DNA of 64,000 bases from Pirellulaceae bacterium (GTDB taxonomy: Bacteria; Planctomycetota; Planctomycetia; Pirellulales; Pirellulaceae). Where the stretch lies: NCBI GenBank assembly GCA_019636385.1, contig JAHBXT010000007.1:1-64000 (forward strand), given 5' to 3'. Positions within the stretch are counted from its first letter, which is position 1; each line of letters opens with the position of its first letter. This document shows, one piece after another, positions 13,958-21,362 of this stretch. The position numbers and the translations under genes were made by a program. Below the pieces are notes generated by a model, which made no database searches, was not told where the DNA came from, and was given only the letters and a program-made list of their open reading frames with translations.

Positions 13958-14728
13958 GTGGATACCACAATGGCTGCTTTACCGTCACAATCCTTAGCCC
14001 CCTCTCTTAGGGTACGTGTTGTAATCACTTTGCTCTTGTCCGGTGGGCTGTGGACGAAACTGCCTGGGGTGTGGGGCCAAGAGTCCACTTCGAAGGTGCC
14101 GGCCGCCCCTAAAGAAAACGCAGACTCGGCGGTCAACGGCAAGATGCCGTGGAAAAAACTGCTGGCCGAGACAGGCTTGGAGGGCTGGACTGCAACCGAC
14201 TTCTATAAGCCCGGAAAAGTGTACCGCGATGGCCAGCTACTGGTCATGGAGGAGGGCAATCCGATGACCGGTATCACCTACCAGGGCAAGAACTTCCCAA
14301 CCCAGAACTATGAAATTGAGTTCCAAGCTCGACGAACTTCGGGCAACGATTTCCTGTGCGGCTTGACCTTTCCCGTCGGAAAATCGTATTGCTCGTTCAT
14401 CGGCGGTGGCTGGGGTGGTGGAGTGGTTGGACTGTCCAGCGTCGATGGTGCGGATGCCTCGGAAAACCAAACATCGGGCTACCACGAGTTTAAAAATCAG
14501 CAGTGGTACACATTTCGCTTGGCGGTGGACGAGGAGTTCATTCGTGGCTGGATCGATGACCAGGAAGTATTTAATCAGGAACGAGAAGACCATGAATTCT
14601 CAACGCGCATCGAAGTCTTCGCTTGCCAGCCGCTGGGACTTTGCGCCTATCGATCGCGAGTCGAAATCAAAAACCTTCGCTGGCGGCAGTTGAACGATGA
14701 AGCGGCGGCAGTGGGAGCAGGCCAGTGA
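13958..14728 (+). CDS. Secreted DUF1080 / 3-keto-disaccharide hydrolase-like protein
   Basis: This encodes 256 residues with a signal peptide ('VVITLLLSGGLWTKLPGVWG', cleavage near residue 40). The mature domain has 'LEGWTATDFYKPGKVYRDG', 'NFPTQNYEIEFQARRTSGNDFLCGL' and 'IEIKNLRW'-like C-terminal strands, the pattern of the concanavalin-like DUF1080 fold that is greatly expanded in planctomycetes. Some members hydrolyse 3-keto-glycosides; the substrate here is unknown. It overlaps the next gene by four bases (GTGA), suggesting coupled translation with tadA. Confidence 0.8.
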   Translation: MDTTMAALPSQSLAPSLRVRVVITLLLSGGLWTKLPGVWGQESTSKVPAAPKENADSAVNGKMPWKKLLAETGLEGWTATDFYKPGKVYRDGQLLVMEEGNPMTGITYQGKNFPTQNYEIEFQARRTSGNDFLCGLTFPVGKSYCSFIGGGWGGGVVGLSSVDGADASENQTSGYHEFKNQQWYTFRLAVDEEFIRGWIDDQEVFNQEREDHEFSTRIEVFACQPLGLCAYRSRVEIKNLRWRQLNDEAAAVGAGQ

Positions 14729-15252
14729 TTGCCGAGCCTAGCCCCGACGATGGTATTGACGAGTTCTACCAGCCAGCGGCGGACATCATGGACTGGGATC
14801 GTCATTTCATGCGCAGCGCTTATGCATTGGCAGAACAGGCATTGGAAGCCGATGAAGTTCCAGTCGGGTCGGTAATCGTTCACAACCGGCGCATCATCGG
14901 CTCAGGCTGGAATCAGCGCCAGACTCTGCAAGACCCGACAGCTCACGCGGAAATGATCGCGATCACTCAGGCAGCTGCCAGCTTAACAAGTTGGCGACTG
15001 CAGGACTGCACCTTGTATGTCACCCTGGAACCCTGCCCCATGTGCGCCGGTGCGATACTGCAATCCAGAATACCCCGAGTTGTTTACGGTGCGCCGGATC
15101 CGAAGGCGGGAGCGGTGGCTTCGCTATTTCGGCTGCTGGACGATCCGCGCATGAATCATCGCTGTCAATTGACTGGCGGGATGATGGCCGAGCAGTGCGG
15201 AGCCATTTTGTCCCAGTTTTTTCAGCTCAAACGCCAACAAGGAAAGAAGTAG
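14725..15252 (+). CDS. tadA: tRNA-specific adenosine deaminase
   Basis: This encodes 175 residues from a GTG overlapping the previous stop. An ATG at 14788 (before 'DWDRHFMRSAYALAEQAL') is an alternative that would match the usual family length better. It converts A34 to inosine in tRNA-Arg(ACG). The zinc-deaminase motif is 'HAE' (His74, catalytic Glu76) with 'PCPMC' (Cys104, Cys107). The later 'DPKAGAVASLFRLLDDPRMNHR' is typical of TadA rather than of cytidine deaminases. The gene sits between two genes of unrelated function, with short spacings on both sides. Confidence 0.93.
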   Translation: MIAEPSPDDGIDEFYQPAADIMDWDRHFMRSAYALAEQALEADEVPVGSVIVHNRRIIGSGWNQRQTLQDPTAHAEMIAITQAAASLTSWRLQDCTLYVTLEPCPMCAGAILQSRIPRVVYGAPDPKAGAVASLFRLLDDPRMNHRCQLTGGMMAEQCGAILSQFFQLKRQQGKK

Positions 15253-15257
15253 TCACC

Positions 15258-15923
15258 GTGGCCGAAACTGCAGAATTGCCAGAGCTGGACCCGTGCATGT
15301 TGCTGCATGTGCGTCTGCGCGTTCATCGCCTGCAACGCAACTATAGCACCCACCCCGAAACCTTGCCCGACGAAGCGATAGTACCTTGCCTGAGCCAAGA
15401 GCTGGGTGGCGGAAATCGATTTGCACAGGTGCGAGTGGCAGTGGGCACCAACGCCATGTTCTTCCAAGTAGACGTGCAGGGCAAGACCACGTTGCCGTGG
15501 TGTCGCGATTCGCGACTGGAGGACAGCGATGGTTTGCACCTGTGGATTGACACGCGACCATCTCGCGAGATTCATCGAGCCACTCGATTCTGCCATCGCT
15601 TTGGTCTATTGCCATTGGGCCGTGGCCCCAAAGCGGACCTGCCATACTTTGGCTGGACGTCGATCAACCGCGCTCGAGCCAATTCGCCGATGCCACCGGA
15701 CGAATTAATGTCAATTCGCTCGCGCGTGGCCGATGGAAAATACCGGATTGTGGCCGCACTGCACTTCGATGCACTGCATGGATTGAATCTGGAGGACTTT
15801 CCTACGATTGGATTCTACTTTGCTGTGCAAGATCGTGAACTGGGCATGCACTGCCTGACCCATCGACTGGAGGCTGCTGTCACTGAAAACCCTAGTCTGT
15901 GGACAGAACTGGTTATGGTTTAA
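15258..15923 (+). CDS. Conserved hypothetical protein, carbohydrate-binding (CBM9)-like
   Basis: This encodes 221 residues if it starts at GTG 15258. The frame is open to 14991 but that part overlaps tadA in another frame and is shadow sequence. A purine-rich AGGAAAGAAG lies before the GTG, five bases after the tadA stop. The middle contains 'DSDGLHLWIDTRPSREIHRATRFCHRF', the sort of 'DSDGxxxxxDTR..NxHRA' pattern seen in DOMON/CBM9-like domains of planctomycetes. No signal peptide is visible, which is odd for a sugar-binding protein. Function unknown. Confidence 0.6.
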   Translation: MAETAELPELDPCMLLHVRLRVHRLQRNYSTHPETLPDEAIVPCLSQELGGGNRFAQVRVAVGTNAMFFQVDVQGKTTLPWCRDSRLEDSDGLHLWIDTRPSREIHRATRFCHRFGLLPLGRGPKADLPYFGWTSINRARANSPMPPDELMSIRSRVADGKYRIVAALHFDALHGLNLEDFPTIGFYFAVQDRELGMHCLTHRLEAAVTENPSLWTELVMV

Positions 15924-16035
15924 CCGTACCGGTTGTGGTTGAACCATGCGCCCGGTGGCCGCATCCGTTCAGGGTTTCGCAGTCATGTAACTGCGCGGTG
16001 TGCGACCGGCTTGGTTAGACGCAAGCTGTGGTGAG

Positions 16036-16542
16036 CTAAACCCTAGGTATCTTGGCGCGTAGCGGCTTGATGATTTGAGCTGGCACGAACTTGGCTAACA
16101 TCTCGTCATCGCTCAGCGGCACGATCTGCTTAATCAGCGAGCTGGAGACGTGCGAAGTTTCTTCGTCGGACATCAGGAAGATGGTCTCGATCTCGGAGTC
16201 CAACTGACGATTGGCCATCATCATCGTGAATTCACCGGCAATGTCCGTCAATGGGCGAATACCTCGCACCATGACTCGTGCACCGCGGCTGCGTACAAAA
16301 CGCACCGCCAAACCGCTGAATATCTCGACACTGATATTCGCGTAAGGTAGCAATACTTCGCGCATCAAGCTGGCGCGTTCCTCTGGAGAAAACAGAGGCT
16401 GCTTCTCGGTGTTGATCCCGATGCCAATAATTAACCGATCAAACAGCCGGCTGGCCCGCTGTATGACGCTCAAGTGCCCCAGTGTAATAGGATCGAAAGA
16501 ACCCGTGTAGACTCCAATGTGTGTGTCGAGATTCTCAGCCAT
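16036..16542 (-). CDS. coaD: Pantetheine-phosphate adenylyltransferase
   Basis: This encodes 168 residues from ATG 16540-16542. The open frame extends upstream but that extension is not protein-like, and this ATG has GGTGA five bases before it. The enzyme transfers AMP to 4'-phosphopantetheine in coenzyme A synthesis. The nucleotidyltransferase motif is 'GSFDPITLGHLSVIQRA', followed by 'RGIRPLTDIAGEFTMMMANRQL' and the C-terminal 'SSSLIKQI' (ISSTxIR motif with Ser in place of Thr). Length and motif order are standard for the family. Confidence 0.95.
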   Translation of the reverse strand: MAENLDTHIGVYTGSFDPITLGHLSVIQRASRLFDRLIIGIGINTEKQPLFSPEERASLMREVLLPYANISVEIFSGLAVRFVRSRGARVMVRGIRPLTDIAGEFTMMMANRQLDSEIETIFLMSDEETSHVSSSLIKQIVPLSDDEMLAKFVPAQIIKPLRAKIPRV

Positions 16543-16631
16543 GATCACCGATCGTAAATTGTCAATGGTGGAACAGTGCGTTAACTGCGGACAGTAATTA
16601 TAGAAGCATTTCTTGCTGCGTGATGCGTGAC

Positions 16632-17813
16632 CTATTGGCTCTGGCGAAAATCGGCTAAAGCTTCCACCAGCCGCTGACAGTCCTCCGAGTTGTTGTAGGC
16701 GTGAGTTGACAATCGAAGTCGTCCTCCGCGCACGCTGGTGGCGATGCCGCGTGTCAAAAGATACTTGCGCGCGCGCAGGTAATGTGCTTCGCCAATTCGT
16801 TCGGCTTCCAACCAACGAACCCCCAGAATGCCGCTGCGATGCTGCTGTGATTCAGGCACTTCGACCTGGAAGTCGTCGGAACGCAGAGCCTCTACAAGCT
16901 GATCGACGTTTTCCAAGATCGCCTGGGCCACTGGGCTGCTGGGCGCATTGCAGTCGAGCTCCAACAGCAGTTCTAAGCTGCTTCCAAAAGCCAACATGCC
17001 GACCATGCTTGCCGATCCACCTTCGTAACGTTCGGCGGTTGCTTTTAGTTCACGCGATCGAGGGTCAAAGGTTCCGCTTGCCAAGCTATTCCACCCGACT
17101 CCCAGCGGCTGAAGCATATCCAAATGCCGACTCCGGACGTACAACATGCCGGCACCCTCTGGACCAAGCAGCCACTTGTGACCGTCGGCCGCCAGAAAGT
17201 CGATTGGCGTGTGGCTGACGTCCACTGAAAACGCTCCTAACCCTTGGATGGCATCCAGCATCAGCAGGCAGCCTCGTTGCTGAACCAGCTCGGCAATTTG
17301 TTGCAAGTCGCAACGAAATCCACTGGCGAAACCGATCCAGGACAAAGCGACGATCCGCGTCCGCTGGTCGATGCACTGGTCTATGTCCTGCGGCAGCAGC
17401 TGGCCACCTGCAGGCACGGCTACGGTCCGCACCTGGACGCCGCGACGCGCCAGATTTAGCCAGGGCAGTAGATTCGATGGGAATTCGTTGTCGGGCACCA
17501 CCACATTGTCGCCAGGCTGCCACGGAAATCCCTCGGCAATCACGCTAATCGATGTCGTCGTATTAGGAAGCAGCGCGATTTCACTGGTATCGGCACCGAT
17601 TAAACGGGCAGCAGCCTGACGGGTGGTTTCGACACCTGCTGCCCACTGCAGCCAACACGTATCCCCCGATCCTACAGCCTGTTCGGCAAACCTGACTATC
17701 GCCTGGCCAGCCCGCTGAGGCAACGGTGAAACTGCGGCATGGTCATAGTAGGCCAGTTCCCGGGCTACCGGCATTTCCAGGCGTAGTTTGGATCGAACAG
17801 TGCTGGCATCCAT
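16632..17813 (-). CDS. Class-V aminotransferase (cysteine-desulfurase-like)
   Basis: This encodes 393 residues. It is a PLP enzyme of the NifS/IscS-like fold: 'ELAYYDHAAVSPLP' at the N-terminus, 'NTTTSISVIAEGFPWQPGDNVV', 'LMLDAIQGLGAFSVDV' and the PLP lysine in 'DGHKWLLGPEG' near residue 214. The 'IQGLG' and 'C-terminal GxRLSTHAYN' features place it near isopenicillin-N-epimerase/selenocysteine-lyase-like relatives rather than IscS, and I see no mobile-loop cysteine of the IscS type. The substrate is not predictable. It lies about 90 bases upstream of coaD. Confidence 0.8.
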   Translation of the reverse strand: MDASTVRSKLRLEMPVARELAYYDHAAVSPLPQRAGQAIVRFAEQAVGSGDTCWLQWAAGVETTRQAAARLIGADTSEIALLPNTTTSISVIAEGFPWQPGDNVVVPDNEFPSNLLPWLNLARRGVQVRTVAVPAGGQLLPQDIDQCIDQRTRIVALSWIGFASGFRCDLQQIAELVQQRGCLLMLDAIQGLGAFSVDVSHTPIDFLAADGHKWLLGPEGAGMLYVRSRHLDMLQPLGVGWNSLASGTFDPRSRELKATAERYEGGSASMVGMLAFGSSLELLLELDCNAPSSPVAQAILENVDQLVEALRSDDFQVEVPESQQHRSGILGVRWLEAERIGEAHYLRARKYLLTRGIATSVRGGRLRLSTHAYNNSEDCQRLVEALADFRQSQ

Positions 17814-18115
17814 TGCGTTTTTGTCTTAGAAGAGGCGCTGGGACGCTACGAATGGTACCGTCCTTACAACCGTTCCACTTTCCGGAAGTAGTAAATTTGG
17901 GCGACTGGGAGAGCTAGATGACAGTTGGGCGCTTTGGATTATACTACCCCCATGCCTGTGGTCCCAACGAATGAATTTCTCCGCCCGGATTGCGATGCAA
18001 GCGGGCAGGCTACACAGCCTCACGGGGAGTGCCAGAATGGCTTGTCATTTCGGTCTCGCGCCACCCGATAACCTATCGTCCGAACTCGTCTGACATAACC
18101 CTTTGAGACTGGCTA
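17814..18115. other. 302-base divergent gap
   Basis: This lies between the class-V aminotransferase gene (minus) and the small membrane protein gene (plus), so promoters for both should be here. 'TTGGATTATACTACC' at about 17934-17948 has a -10-like TATACT, but no paired -35 box is clear. No small gene or RNA is recognised. Confidence 0.4.
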
Positions 18116-18316
18116 ATGCCGAAAGCACTATGTTTGATCGGGCTAGTTTTCTCTAGCTTGGTCTTCCTGATTTTTCTACTGGACATAGTGCTTGGCTTGA
18201 TCGGCAGCGATCTGGCACCGCTGATGATGGCGACCCTGGTAATGGACATTATCTTTATGATTGCGGCGGCGGGACTGGGCTATGTGTCTTGGACGACTTA
18301 CAAAGAACAACGTTAG
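18116..18316 (+). CDS. Small two-helix membrane protein
   Basis: This encodes 66 residues. Two hydrophobic helices ('IGLVFSSLVFLIFLLDIVLGL' and 'LVMDIIFMIAAAGLGYV') are followed by a charged tail 'SWTTYKEQR'. Similar tiny proteins with the same 'MPKALCLxGL' opening recur in planctomycete genomes as I remember them; no function is known. It stands alone between a 302-base gap and a convergent gene. Confidence 0.7.
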   Translation: MPKALCLIGLVFSSLVFLIFLLDIVLGLIGSDLAPLMMATLVMDIIFMIAAAGLGYVSWTTYKEQR

Positions 18317-18342
18317 CAGCGTGGGAACCTGTCCTGAAAGCC

Positions 18343-18840
18343 TTAAATCTCAAGGCTAAAGCCGCCAGCCAGCTCGCTGGTACCCCATTCCGGAGCCACA
18401 ATCGGCGCTCTACGGGCTGAGCCTTGAGGATTGCCTTCACGGATGTCGGCCCGACCCTCGGCCAACATCGAATTCCGGACCACCTGTTCCCAAGTCTCGT
18501 TTTCTAAATGCAGCAGCTCCTGCAGCGTCTGCAGTTTTGTCCGATCGCGATCGGATTCAATTTCCGTGATGAGTTTGATAAGGTAAACGTAGAAATCCGC
18601 CACCGGACGGCTGACCGGGTTAGCGCTATCGCAGACTCCGCCCAGCAGCTCTCCCAAGATATCTCGAATACGCAGCAGCCATCCGTCGCCTTGAGCCTGC
18701 TCTTGGCCGTCCCATAACTGTCGTACCAACCCACACAACTCCTCAGCCCGTTGGATCAGCATCCAACGCAGTCGTAGCGGCGATGCCGACATGACTTCTT
18801 GGTAAAGATAGGGGTTTGATTCCTCTGGGACATGCTGCAT
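18343..18840 (-). CDS. fliS: FliS-like flagellar export chaperone
   Basis: This encodes 165 residues, all alpha-helical by composition. The start 'NPYLYQEVMSASPLRLRWMLIQRAEEL' matches the FliS 'YQxxxVxTASPxxLxxMLxxxA' opening, and 'RPVADFYVYLIKLITEIESDRDRTKL' with 'LLHLENETWEQVV' matches the second half. FliS binds the C-terminus of flagellin to prevent early assembly. The C-terminal 35 residues are an extension. No other flagellar gene is in the window, so it is an orphan locus; isolated fliS-like genes are known in planctomycetes. The assignment is likely but not certain. Confidence 0.7.
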   Translation of the reverse strand: MQHVPEESNPYLYQEVMSASPLRLRWMLIQRAEELCGLVRQLWDGQEQAQGDGWLLRIRDILGELLGGVCDSANPVSRPVADFYVYLIKLITEIESDRDRTKLQTLQELLHLENETWEQVVRNSMLAEGRADIREGNPQGSARRAPIVAPEWGTSELAGGFSLEI

Positions 18841-19009
18841 GTTGATTGGTTCCAGTTACGTGTGGGGCTGTGGTCCATTGATCGAGTTCCCACGCCGACT
18901 ACCATAACAGCAATTGAGTTACTTCGTTTGGCCCCATTGATGGGCGCGATTTTAAGTCCTACACGCTGGTTAATCCATTCGGTGCGAAAATCCCGCGACC
19001 GGTTTTTCA

Positions 19010-19819
19010 ATGACTCAGCAAGTTGCCATCACGAGCTCGCATAATCCGTTTTTTCGATACTGCTTACGGCTTCGGCTCAACCGACAGCGTCGCAAGGCCG
19101 GGCAGTTTCTGATTGACGGCACGGCGGAAATTGCTCGTGCCCACCGAGGTGGCATCCAATTGCTGCACCTGCTCGTCGATGGCGATCAACAATTAGACGA
19201 TTCGCTCGCGCCGCTACTTGGCGACAGCAGCGCCGTCCAGATTCACACCTTGTCGCGACCGCTGATGGATAAGCTGAGCTATGGACAAGCCGACGGGCGT
19301 CCCATCGCCGTCGCCCAGGAGCCGGAACTGTTACTGGATCGACTGAGTCTCCAGCAACATAGCCTGATACTGGTGCTGGATCGTACCGAAAAACCGGGCA
19401 ATTTGGGAGCCTGCATGCGATCCGCTGCGGCCTGCGGAGTGGACGCGGTGGTCCTGACAGACCCGATCTGCGATCCGTTTAATGCCAACGCGATTCGCGC
19501 TAGCCGTGGCACCATGTTTCGTACGCCGCTGGCACAAGCCACCTGCGAGCAGTTTCTGATGCTGGCCGCTTCGATCGAGCTGCCTGTGTTTGCGGCTCGA
19601 GTCCAGTCTCACGTCGACCTCTGGCAGTTGGATTTATCACGCGGCGGTGCGATCGTTCTGGGCAACGAATCTCAAGGACTCGGCCCGGACTGGCAGCGCG
19701 AACTTGTAACGGATTTTCGGATTCCAATGAGTGATCGGGCCGACAGTTTGAACCTCTCCATCAGTGCAGCGGTCACTCTGTACGAATCGGTCCGTCAGCG
19801 TGGTGGCCCCCAAAATTGA
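19010..19819 (+). CDS. SpoU/TrmH-family RNA 2'-O-methyltransferase
   Basis: This encodes 269 residues. An N-terminal substrate-binding domain ('SHNPFFRYCLRLRLNRQRRKAGQFLIDG') precedes the SPOUT knot: motif 1 'EKPGNLGACMRSAAACGVDAV', motif 2 'GGAIVLGNESQGLGPDW' and motif 3 'IPMSDRADSLNLSISAAVTLYE'. It uses S-adenosylmethionine to methylate ribose in tRNA or rRNA; the target nucleotide cannot be told. The arrangement resembles the RlmB/AviRb branch. An acetyltransferase gene follows within about 100 bases. Confidence 0.88.
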   Translation: MTQQVAITSSHNPFFRYCLRLRLNRQRRKAGQFLIDGTAEIARAHRGGIQLLHLLVDGDQQLDDSLAPLLGDSSAVQIHTLSRPLMDKLSYGQADGRPIAVAQEPELLLDRLSLQQHSLILVLDRTEKPGNLGACMRSAAACGVDAVVLTDPICDPFNANAIRASRGTMFRTPLAQATCEQFLMLAASIELPVFAARVQSHVDLWQLDLSRGGAIVLGNESQGLGPDWQRELVTDFRIPMSDRADSLNLSISAAVTLYESVRQRGGPQN

Positions 19820-19912
19820 CCGTCACCGGAACTGAGTGTAGAGTTGAAGGGAGTTGTGTGACGTCGTTTTCGCAAGGCAAAGCGACTTTCATTTTTTTGA
19901 CTGTGGTGCGTC

Positions 19913-20470
19913 GTGGCGGTTACCTACTTCAAACGCTACAAAATGGAGCTGCGGCTGGACCGGAATCGCGGGCAAACCTCGTTGCCAGTCGGCTTTCAGT
20001 TGCTGCCCTGGTCGATACGCCTGCTGTCTCACCACGCCGACGTGAAGTACCAGAGCTTTCGGGAAGAAATCGACGCGCATGTCTTCCCGTGCCTGGGACA
20101 ACTGGAGGGTTGCCGACAGTTGATGCGCGAGATCGCCGCCCGCAAAGACTTTGTGCCCACGGCCACCTGGCTAGTCTGTCAAAAATCTGAGTTGCCCAAT
20201 CACATTCAGCCCGTGGGTACGATCCAGGGACTACGAACCGGTCAACGCGAAGGCGCCATTCAAAACGTGGGTGTTCATCCCGAATTTCGAGATCGAGGCC
20301 TTGGCAGCGTATTGATAGACGCTGCGCTCAGAGGCTTTCGGCAAGCCGGCTGCCGGTCGGTGCATCTGGAGGTCACGGTACAGAATACGGACGCTATTCG
20401 GCTCTACGAACGACTGGGATTTCGTAGAGTCGAAACTCTCTTCAAGGTAGCAGACGTACAATACGCCTAG
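19913..20470 (+). CDS. GNAT-family N-acetyltransferase
   Basis: This encodes 185 residues from GTG 19913. The opening 'AVTYFKRYKMELRL' is found on many planctomycete homologues as I recall. The acetyl-CoA-binding motif A is 'NVGVHPEFRDRGLGSVLIDAAL' (R/Q-x-x-G-x-G/A as RDRGLGS), followed by 'VHLEVTVQNTDAIRLYERLGF', the usual C-terminal GNAT pattern. Substrate unknown. No ATG start is available near the N-terminus without losing the conserved opening. Confidence 0.85.
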   Translation: MAVTYFKRYKMELRLDRNRGQTSLPVGFQLLPWSIRLLSHHADVKYQSFREEIDAHVFPCLGQLEGCRQLMREIAARKDFVPTATWLVCQKSELPNHIQPVGTIQGLRTGQREGAIQNVGVHPEFRDRGLGSVLIDAALRGFRQAGCRSVHLEVTVQNTDAIRLYERLGFRRVETLFKVADVQYA

Positions 20471-20583
20471 TCGCTCATCTGCTCGCACGACACTTCCCAT
20501 CTCGCTCTGCAAAGCTGTGTGCAACCAGCCTGGAACCAGCGCAGGGCCTAGCCGTCGCTGGAATCCTAAGGTATTAATGTGCT

Positions 20584-20615
20584 CTGCAGGGCCAACAGCC
20601 CCCATGGCCCTGCAG
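20584..20615. terminator. Inverted repeat between acetyltransferase and ABC genes
   Basis: CTGCAGGGCC (20584-20593) pairs perfectly with GGCCCTGCAG (20606-20615) across a 12-base loop. It lies 114 bases after the acetyltransferase stop and 45 bases before the ABC ATPase start. There is no T-run, so it may be a terminator, a leader hairpin or an operator. Confidence 0.4.
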
Positions 20616-20659
20616 GCAGGATTTCACGAGAACTGATAAGCGATACGACTGAGATTTTG

Positions 20660-21346
20660 ATGGCCGAGTCCCCAATTGGATTGAAAGTCTGCGAGCTGTA
20701 CAAGGAGTTTCGGACCGCCGCCGAGACTCTTAAGATTTTGACCGGAGTACAGTTTCAAATGCAGCCCGGAGACATCCTGTCCATCGTAGGCCCAAGCGGC
20801 TGTGGTAAATCGACTTTGCTACACATTCTAGGCGCGTTAGACTCGCCGACATCGGGCCATATCGAATTGGAGGGAGTCAACCCCTTTGCACTGACTGCCG
20901 CTGGGCAAGCCGAATATCGCAACCGTAGCGTAGGTTTCGTATTCCAGGACCACCATCTGCTGCCTCAATTGACGGTGCTTGAGAACGTTTTGCTGCCCGC
21001 ATTAGCGCATGGCCGAGCAAGTCACGCGGTAGCCCAGCGTGCCCACGAATTGATGGCAGCGGTCGGGCTCAGCGAGCGCAGCGGTCATGTCCCTAGTGAA
21101 ATAAGCGGTGGGGAGCGTCAACGCGCCGCAGTAGCCAGGGCCCTGTTGCATCGTCCGCCGTTGATACTTGCCGATGAGCCTACGGGCAACCTCGACACGC
21201 GATCCAGCCGCAGTGTGGCTGATGTGCTGTTTGATTTGCCAAAACAGCAGGGAGCCATGTTAATCGTCGTTACCCACAGCCCCGAATTGGCCGCTCGTGC
21301 AGCTCGACGGATGCGAATCGAGTCGGGTCGCTTGATCGAATGTTGA
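20660..21346 (+). CDS. LolD/MacB-type ABC transporter ATP-binding protein
   Basis: This encodes 228 residues from ATG 20660. The open frame starts further upstream, but that reading crosses the inverted repeat and is not family-like. Walker A is 'GPSGCGKST' (44-52), the Q-loop is 'GFVFQDHHLLPQLT', the signature is 'ISGGERQRAAVARAL' and Walker B is 'ILADEPTGNLD'. These features place it with LolD, MacB and FtsE. With the permease 16 bases downstream it should form an exporter or lipoprotein-release pump that moves a substrate out of the inner membrane. Confidence 0.9.
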   Translation: MAESPIGLKVCELYKEFRTAAETLKILTGVQFQMQPGDILSIVGPSGCGKSTLLHILGALDSPTSGHIELEGVNPFALTAAGQAEYRNRSVGFVFQDHHLLPQLTVLENVLLPALAHGRASHAVAQRAHELMAAVGLSERSGHVPSEISGGERQRAAVARALLHRPPLILADEPTGNLDTRSSRSVADVLFDLPKQQGAMLIVVTHSPELAARAARRMRIESGRLIEC

Positions 21347-21362
21347 CACGTGGAGGCCGCGA

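Noticed and set aside
13888..14142. Minus-strand frame opposite the start of the DUF1080 gene
   Set aside because: It lies opposite a clear signal peptide and conserved domain; shadow.
14991..15257. N-terminal extension of the CBM9-like gene
   Set aside because: This part lies wholly over tadA in another frame and looks like shadow sequence. The GTG at 15258 is the better start.
16543..16815. N-terminal extension of coaD
   Set aside because: The 91 extra codons are not family-like; CoaD begins a few residues before 'GSFDP', and the ATG at 16542 has a ribosome-binding site.
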